From: Arthrobacter crystallopoietes
GTDB lineage: Bacteria; Actinomycetota; Actinomycetes; Actinomycetales; Micrococcaceae
DNA: 64,000 nucleotides
Direction of reading: 5' to 3'
Assembly: GCF_002849715.1 (NCBI RefSeq)
Contig: NZ_CP018863.1
Location: 868,001 to 932,000, forward strand
Shown here: positions 59,246 through 64,000 of the stretch, piece by piece
Numbering within the stretch: the stretch's first letter is position 1
Layout: every line of letters starts with the position of its first letter
Position numbers and translations under genes: made by a program
Notes under the pieces: generated by a model
What the model saw: the letters and a program-made list of their open reading frames with translations, nothing else
Told to the model about the DNA's origin: nothing
The model's database searches: none

Positions 59246-59997
59246 GTATCTCATTTGACCTGACCGGTACGACGGCCGTGGTCACCGGCGCCCGCAGAGG
59301 CATCGGCTTCGCCATGGCTGAGGGGCTCGCAATGGCCGGCGCCGACATCATTGCGGCATCCGCCAGCCAGGAGGCCGACGGGGGTGCGATCGGTGCGCGA
59401 GTACGCGAACTCGGACGCACTTTTGAGGGATATGCCGTCGATTTCCGCGACCGCGATGCCGTCGCCGCCTTCGGGTCGGCTGTTCAGGATCGTGCTGACA
59501 TCCTGGTGAACAACGCCGGCACCATCCGCCGATCGCCCGCGGCCGAGCATCCGCTCGAATGGTGGGACGAGGTGCTCGATGTGAACCTGCGCAACCAGTT
59601 CGTCCTCACGCAGGCCGTTGCGGCCGGGATGCTTGAGCGCGGCTACGGTCGCATTGTCTTCACAGCGAGCCTGTTAAGTTTTCAGGGCGGCATCACCGTG
59701 CCGGGGTACACCGCGGCGAAGTCGGGCATTGCCGGTCTTGTGAAGGCGCTCAGCAATGAATGGTCCGCGCGGGGCGTCACGGTGAATGCGATCGCACCGG
59801 GCTACATTGCCACCGACAACACCGCTGCCCTGCGCGCCGATGAGGACCGCTCGCAAGCCATCCTCGATCGCATCCCAGCCGGACGCTGGGGCAGTGCCGA
59901 GGATCTGCAGGGTGCGACGGTCTTCCTCGCCAGCCCATCGGCCGCCTACGTCACCGGCGTCACGCTGCCGGTCGACGGCGGATGGATGGCACGATGA
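59242..59997 (+). CDS. kduD: 2-deoxy-D-gluconate 3-dehydrogenase type SDR (KduD)
   Basis: 251 aa short-chain dehydrogenase from GTG 59242, overlapping the preceding stop (GTGA). TGARRGIGFAMAEGLA (NAD), NNAGTIRRSPA, catalytic Ser in FTASLLSF, and YTAAKSG with Tyr and Lys. Reduces 5-keto-4-deoxyuronate (DKII) to KDG. SDR paralogs have near-identical marks, so the assignment rests on kduI, eda and kdgK next to it. Confidence 0.87.
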   Translation: MSISFDLTGTTAVVTGARRGIGFAMAEGLAMAGADIIAASASQEADGGAIGARVRELGRTFEGYAVDFRDRDAVAAFGSAVQDRADILVNNAGTIRRSPAAEHPLEWWDEVLDVNLRNQFVLTQAVAAGMLERGYGRIVFTASLLSFQGGITVPGYTAAKSGIAGLVKALSNEWSARGVTVNAIAPGYIATDNTAALRADEDRSQAILDRIPAGRWGSAEDLQGATVFLASPSAAYVTGVTLPVDGGWMAR

Positions 59998-60623
59998 TGC
60001 GCGAGCTAAGCGGCGTTGTCCCGCTTGCAACCGTCGACGACGACGCGGCCGCCGATGTGATCGCCGACGGCCTCGTCGCCGGCGGGCTGCCGGTGCTTGA
60101 GGTCGCGCTGCGCAACCCTTACGGCATGGCGGCGATCGAGCGCATTGCCGCGCGAGGTGACGTTCTTGTCGGCGCCGGCACCGTCCTCGATCGCGAGCAA
60201 TTGCGCCGTGCACTCGACGTCGGCGCAGCATTTGTCGTCGCTCCGGGTCTTGACGAGGAGATCGTGGAAGCCGCGCTCACCGCGGGTGTGCCGGTGCTGC
60301 CCGGGGTAATGACACCAAGTGACATACAACGCGGCATCCGCCTCGGACTTGAACGGCTCAAGCTCTTCCCCGCCGGCGCCGCTGGCGGGCTCACCCTCAT
60401 CAACGCGCTGGCCCCGGTCTTTCCAGGCGTGCGCTTTATGCCCAGCGGCGGAGTGAGCACCGCGAATCTCGGCGAGTACCTGGCGCATCCGGCCGTCTTC
60501 GCGGCGAGTGGCTCGTGGATCGCTGCGCCCGCGCGTATCGCGGCAGGCGCCGAAGCAGTCGCTGAAGCAGCGCGGGAGGCGGTCGCGGTTCGAGCCGAGG
60601 CAGGCCAGGGGGCAGGGCGATGA
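59994..60623 (+). CDS. eda: 2-dehydro-3-deoxy-phosphogluconate aldolase
   Basis: 209 aa from ATG 59994, overlapping kduD (ATGA). Class I aldolase that splits KDPG into pyruvate and glyceraldehyde-3-phosphate. The Schiff-base lysine is K123 in RLKLFPAG, the glutamate base E36 in LEVALRN, and the phosphate-binding loops are GAGTVLD and PSGGV. Confidence 0.92.
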   Translation: MMRELSGVVPLATVDDDAAADVIADGLVAGGLPVLEVALRNPYGMAAIERIAARGDVLVGAGTVLDREQLRRALDVGAAFVVAPGLDEEIVEAALTAGVPVLPGVMTPSDIQRGIRLGLERLKLFPAGAAGGLTLINALAPVFPGVRFMPSGGVSTANLGEYLAHPAVFAASGSWIAAPARIAAGAEAVAEAAREAVAVRAEAGQGAGR

Positions 60624-61561
60624 GCGTCGTCGCGCTCGGTGAGTCGCTGGGGCTGCTTGTCGCCGGCCGCATCGGCAGGCTTGAGCTCGTGCCTACGATG
60701 GATCTGGGCTTCGGCGGTGCCGAGAGTAACGTCGCGATTGGCTTGGCACGCCTAGGCGTGCCCGTGACCTGGATGAGTCGCCTCGGTGACGACGCGCTCG
60801 GTCGCCTCATCGAGCGCCAGCTTCGGGCCGAGGGTGTCAGCGCCGCGACGACCCTCGATCCGACGGCGCCTACCGCCCTCATGCTGAAGGAGCGTCCGGC
60901 GGCGGGCTCCAGCGCCGTCTCGTACTATCGTGCAGGCAGCGCAGGCTCTCGTCTCGCGCCGGAGCACCTCGACGTCGCCCGCATTCGGGAGGCCCGTATC
61001 CTGCACATCACCGGCATCACGGCCGCGCTTGGTGCTGGGCCGCGCGCCGCGTTGGACGCCGCGATCGACGCAGCCAAGGATAGCGGCACTATCGTCTCAT
61101 TCGATGTGAACCACCGCTCGCGGTTGTGGAGCCATGCAACGGCAGCCTTCGCATACCGCGAGATCGCGGCCCGCGCCGATGTCGTCTTCGCCGGCGATGA
61201 TGAGGCAGAACTGCTCACCGGCGAGCGCGAGCCGGCCGCGCAGGCGGCGGCGATTATCGAACTGGGCCCAACGCAGGCGATCGTGAAGCTCGGAGCTGAG
61301 GGCGCATATGCGCTTGCCGATGGCCAGGCCGTGGAACAGTTGGCATTTCCCGTGCACGCTGTCGACACAGTCGGCGCCGGGGACGCGTTCGTCGCTGGCT
61401 ACCTGGCTGAGCTCCTCGCGGGCGCCTCGCTAACTGAGCGTCTGCGCACGGCCGCTGCCTGCGGCGCGATCGCCTGCACGGCGCCTGGCGACTGGGAAGC
61501 GGCCGCTGACCGTGCCGCGATCGAGCGCCTGCTCGGAGCCGGCGACCCCGTGCAACGCTGA
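60620..61561 (+). CDS. kdgK: 2-keto-3-deoxygluconate kinase
   Basis: 313 aa PfkB kinase overlapping eda by 4 nt (ATGA). N-terminal FGGAESNVAIGLARLG for substrate and C-terminal DTVGAGDAFVAGYLAELL with the catalytic Asp; FDVNHRSRLWSH is the KDG-kinase-like middle motif. Makes KDPG for Eda. Last gene before a strong terminator. The ribokinase at 43718 is of the same family but does not share the DVNHR motif in this form. Confidence 0.91.
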   Translation: MSVVALGESLGLLVAGRIGRLELVPTMDLGFGGAESNVAIGLARLGVPVTWMSRLGDDALGRLIERQLRAEGVSAATTLDPTAPTALMLKERPAAGSSAVSYYRAGSAGSRLAPEHLDVARIREARILHITGITAALGAGPRAALDAAIDAAKDSGTIVSFDVNHRSRLWSHATAAFAYREIAARADVVFAGDDEAELLTGEREPAAQAAAIIELGPTQAIVKLGAEGAYALADGQAVEQLAFPVHAVDTVGAGDAFVAGYLAELLAGASLTERLRTAAACGAIACTAPGDWEAAADRAAIERLLGAGDPVQR

Positions 61562-61689
61562 CGCCCGGATGCCAGGGGCGGCGCTACGGCCCCAGACCGA
61601 AGATGATGAACCGATCCGGATGAACCAGGGTGCCAGCCACGCGGGCAGTCCAGGCCGGAAGGATAACTGAAGGAGCCTTCGGGCCTAAG

Positions 61690-61728
61690 CACAGAGGGGC
61701 GGAGCACACTGCATCCGGCCCCTCTGTG
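61690..61728 (+). terminator. Hairpin terminator of the adh-kduD-eda-kdgK operon
   Basis: CACAGAGGGGC (61690-61700) pairs with GCCCCTCTGTG (61718-61728) over a 17-nt loop, 130 bases past the kdgK stop. The DNA in between holds no visible gene. Confidence 0.6.
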
Positions 61729-61794
61729 GTCTGGTCTCAGTCTTGGAACGGCTCGGACGGCTACTACGTCCTAAAGTCTCCGGATGGCCCACCT

Positions 61795-62181
61795 CTAGAG
61801 CGCTTCGTCCACTGGCACATTGGCCTGATACTCTCGCCCCTCGGCCTCGCTAAACGCTGTCATTAGGTGCCCTTTTTCCAGTCCCAGTACCGTGCTTAAG
61901 GGGAAGTGGCCGGTAATAGTATTCCCTGAATGCTCAACACCGCTGAGGTCAAAGTTCTCCTCGGTGCCGTCGTGGCTGAAGCAGTAGAACGAGACGGCTT
62001 CGCCGTTGATGAACTCGATTCCCATTCTGCGTTGGTGGGAATGGTCCGGGGTGGCAGCCACGAGGCCGACCACATAGGGCCCCGACCCGGGGATGTTGCC
62101 GTCTATATCGAATTTCGCTACCAACGTGGATTCCTTGGCTGCGATGGATACGTGCTTAAGAAGTGCGTTGTGGGAACTCAT
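61795..62181 (-). CDS. Hypothetical protein
   Basis: 128 aa, not recognised. No membrane segment. A Gly/Pro-rich turn (IPGSGPYVVGLVAATPD) and a mostly beta-strand-like pattern follow (MGIEFINGEAVSFYCFSHDG), suggesting a small soluble beta-rich domain. It lies 48 bases after a FAD monooxygenase gene in the same orientation and could be a partner. Codon bias is weaker than in neighbours. Confidence 0.55.
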   Translation of the reverse strand: MSSHNALLKHVSIAAKESTLVAKFDIDGNIPGSGPYVVGLVAATPDHSHQRRMGIEFINGEAVSFYCFSHDGTEENFDLSGVEHSGNTITGHFPLSTVLGLEKGHLMTAFSEAEGREYQANVPVDEAL

Positions 62182-62229
62182 GGCTCCATCCTGCTTTCTG
62201 CACTCGTATTCGTCTACCCTTCTCGGTGC

Positions 62230-63735
62230 CTATGCCACGATAGGCGCACCGAACCAGGTGGTGAGAGCGTCGGGGAGCCCCGGGTCAGTCGGCTCTCCCA
62301 CCCAGGCGACGTGCCCATCGGGCCGAATCAACACCGCGGTGGGTGCAGGAACCGCCCCGATTGCGGGAAGCTCCCAGCCACCGGCATATTCCGCGTCGAC
62401 CAGCTGGACCCGGTCTGCCCATAACGTGATGTCGAAGCGGCCGGGCTCGCCGAGGTTGAGGAGCACGGGCTTCGCCCGGTGCAGCAGGGTGAACAAGCGG
62501 AGCGGACCGTCGGTGGTGGCCAGGTCAAGATCGGGCATGCGGCGCCCGAGCAGGGGATGCCCCTCGCCGAGGTCATAGTGGACGTCCAGGCCTGACATCA
62601 TGGCCCCGAACCGCTTCCGCGGCTCGTCCATGCTCAGCAGCTCGGAGACTGTGTCGCGCAAGGCAGCAGTGCGCTCGTCGGGACGGCGGAGCGCGACTTG
62701 CGCCATGGAGTTCCGCAGCACGCGGGCAGCAACCGGATGCCGCTCAGCGTGGTAGGTATCAAGCAGGCTCTCTGGTGATGTTCCGTTGACGACCTGAGCC
62801 AGCTTCCAGCCCAGATTCACCGCATCCTGCATGCCCGTGTTGAGGCCTTGTCCGCCGTCCGGGGCGTGCACGTGCGCGGCGTCGCCGGCCAGCAGGACCC
62901 GCCTGTCCCGGTAGGCTGCGGCCTGCCGTGCCATGTCGGTGAACCTGGAGATCCACGTGGGATTGTGGACCCCGTAGTCCGTCCCGTAAACGGCGATGAG
63001 CGCCTCGCTGAGATCACGCAACGTGGGTTCTGCCGTGTTTCCCACGTTTGCCTCAGTCACCATGACCTGCATAGGCCCGCCATCCAGGAAGACCACCGCG
63101 CCGTCGCGAATTTCGTACTTCAACTTGCCGAGGGCATGGAGGCCGAGTGCATCGCGGCGAATGCCTAGCTCCGGCTCCTCGGCCATCTCGACCTCGGCGA
63201 TCAGGTTGCTGACGGTCGGATCACTGCCGGGGAACTCGATGCCGGCCGCCTTACGAACCAGGCTTCGCCCGCCGTCGCAGCCGACAAGGTACTCCGCCCG
63301 CAGCTGCCCGCCGTTGGCCAACTTGATGTCGACGCCGGTGCCGCCCTGAGCGAAACCGGTCACCTCGCGCCCGCGATAGATTGGCACGTCCAGTTCGTTG
63401 ACCCAGCCGGCCAGGATGCGCTCGATGTGGATCTGCCACAGCCCGAGCCCATAGTTGTGCCGGGTGGGGAAGTCGCTGATATCCAAATGGGTGCCGCCAA
63501 ACCCGGCGACCTGCGCCACCTGCCCCTCCGACAGGAACCGATCGGCTATCCCACGCTGGTCCAAGACCTCGATAGTGCGCGAGTGCAAGCCACCTGCGCG
63601 GGCGCCGTCAAGGTCTTGGCTGGGACGCCGCTCGACGATGGCCACATCAACCGCTGCCAACGCCAACTCACTCGCCAGCATCAGCCCCGTGGGACCTCCT
63701 CCGGCGATCACCACCGCATGCTCGGTCATCGACAC
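62230..63735 (-). CDS. FAD-dependent aromatic-ring monooxygenase (PheA/TfdB-like)
   Basis: 501 aa from GTG 63735, or 499 from ATG 63729. Class A flavoprotein hydroxylase: FAD motif VVIAGGGPTGLMLASELAL, the DG motif LVGCDGGRSLVRKAAGIEF, and the GD motif VLLAGDAAHVHAPDGGQGLNTG. A C-terminal thioredoxin-like domain is shorter than in phenol hydroxylases. The group includes polyketide and rifampicin hydroxylases. Substrate unknown; no aromatic pathway gene lies beside it. Confidence 0.88.
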   Translation of the reverse strand: MSMTEHAVVIAGGGPTGLMLASELALAAVDVAIVERRPSQDLDGARAGGLHSRTIEVLDQRGIADRFLSEGQVAQVAGFGGTHLDISDFPTRHNYGLGLWQIHIERILAGWVNELDVPIYRGREVTGFAQGGTGVDIKLANGGQLRAEYLVGCDGGRSLVRKAAGIEFPGSDPTVSNLIAEVEMAEEPELGIRRDALGLHALGKLKYEIRDGAVVFLDGGPMQVMVTEANVGNTAEPTLRDLSEALIAVYGTDYGVHNPTWISRFTDMARQAAAYRDRRVLLAGDAAHVHAPDGGQGLNTGMQDAVNLGWKLAQVVNGTSPESLLDTYHAERHPVAARVLRNSMAQVALRRPDERTAALRDTVSELLSMDEPRKRFGAMMSGLDVHYDLGEGHPLLGRRMPDLDLATTDGPLRLFTLLHRAKPVLLNLGEPGRFDITLWADRVQLVDAEYAGGWELPAIGAVPAPTAVLIRPDGHVAWVGEPTDPGLPDALTTWFGAPIVA

Positions 63736-63783
63736 CCTGCTACCCCATTCCCTGAGTTCCCGCGTTTGCCGATTATCCGGCCG

Positions 63784-63812
63784 GGCCGGGGGCTTGCCGC
63801 AAGCCCCCGGCC
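63784..63812 (-). terminator. Hairpin terminator after the penicillin-binding protein gene
   Basis: A perfect 12-bp stem (GGCCGGGGGCTT at 63784-63795 with its complement at 63801-63812) and a 5-nt loop, 46 bases past the stop in leftward direction. Confidence 0.75.
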
Positions 63813-63857
63813 GGGATATAGATTGGAAATAGGAAGGAACGGGTTACTTGGACTCGG

Positions 63858-64000
63858 TCAGGGTCCGTCAGGTAGCCGGACTTTCCTCTCGCCCTTGAGT
63901 GCGCCCTCCATGGTGTCTTGCCAGACCGGGCCAGCCACTTCCGAACCGGTCAGGTCCCGATAGGTGTTGCCGTAGGCCTCCACCCGGGTCAGCGGATACT
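63858..64000 (-). CDS. Probable penicillin-binding protein, C-terminal end (5' part cut)
   Basis: 47 codons reading leftward to a TGA at 63858-63860 (YPLTRVEAYGNTYRDLTGSE and on). The pattern GSEVAGPVWQDTMEGALKG resembles the end of class A penicillin-binding proteins, where a G-x-x-x-P-x-W-x-x-x-M segment closes the transpeptidase domain. Too short for certainty. Confidence 0.5.
   Translation of the reverse strand, partial: YPLTRVEAYGNTYRDLTGSEVAGPVWQDTMEGALKGERKVRLPDGP

Noticed and set aside
59242-59997. The missing benD
   Set aside because: It is an SDR but lies in the uronate operon 18 kb away, with kduI, eda and kdgK as partners.
1-64000. CRISPR arrays, tRNA or rRNA genes, and an integrase or prophage
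   Set aside because: No regularly spaced repeats, no cloverleaf or rRNA segments and no integrase were seen on reading both strands. A tRNA scan would settle it.

Overview
The window is high-GC DNA from an actinobacterium, most likely Arthrobacter or a close relative in the Micrococcaceae. The evidence is the strong G/C third-position codon bias, GTG and TTG starts with AGGAG-type ribosome sites, the mycobacterial-type GpgS/GpgP pair, DUF222-HNH endonucleases and a LuxR-type (LAL) regulator in the benzoate cluster. About 55 protein genes are called. I see no rRNA, tRNA or CRISPR array. Both ends cut a gene: the tail of a DUF3618 protein on the left, and what looks like the tail of a penicillin-binding protein on the right.

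Region 1 (0.7-17.1 kb) looks like an ectoine-catabolism island. A DoeA/EutD-type ectoine hydrolase heads an operon with a LysN-like aminotransferase, an M20 amidohydrolase/deacetylase and a metabolite:H+ symporter. Upstream is a second operon of a class III aminotransferase, a GlcD-like FAD/Fe-S dehydrogenase and an aldehyde dehydrogenase. A divergent D-2-hydroxyacid dehydrogenase, a GntR/FadR-type regulator and alanine dehydrogenase with a divergent PucR-type regulator complete it. The same motif, ATTG-N4-CAAT, lies before the aminotransferase operon, on the -10 of the doeA promoter and before the regulator gene, which suggests one regulon. The usual DoeB deacetylase is absent and the M20 enzyme is its likely substitute. 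A DUF222-HNH gene sits between transporter and regulator.

Region 2 (18.7-20.2 kb) is an intact IS3-family element with TG...CA ends, a 4-bp target duplication, a G GGA AAA frameshift site and a hairpin that would hide the orfA ribosome site in read-through RNA.

Region 3 (20.3-34.1 kb) is glucan and compatible-solute metabolism plus unknowns: malQ, a MocA-MDR fusion dehydrogenase, a GT4 glycosyltransferase, gpgS and divergent gpgP (glucosylglycerate synthesis), two tandem uracil-DNA-glycosylase-like paralogs, a GH13 enzyme with an LLM flavoenzyme, and three small proteins.

Region 4 (34.3-43.2 kb) is benzoate uptake and dihydroxylation: benABC, a BenK-type permease, a LAL regulator and a separate benE. 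No benD is present. Region 5 (43.3-49.2 kb) is a complete ribose operon, rbsRACBKD, with a double LacI-type operator. Region 6 (49.4-53.4 kb) holds a YtcJ-type amidohydrolase broken by a frameshift, an aldehyde dehydrogenase and a RibD-like reductase.

Region 7 (53.6-61.6 kb) is a compact uronate island: two divergent operons of overlapping genes (dctPQM-kduI-iclR; adh-kduD-eda-kdgK) around one GGAAC-N3-GTTCC operator. It imports a uronate and takes it through 2-keto-3-deoxygluconate to pyruvate and glyceraldehyde-3-phosphate. Its codon style differs from the flanks, suggesting transfer. Region 8 (61.8-64 kb) holds a small unknown protein, an aromatic-ring FAD monooxygenase and the cut penicillin-binding protein.
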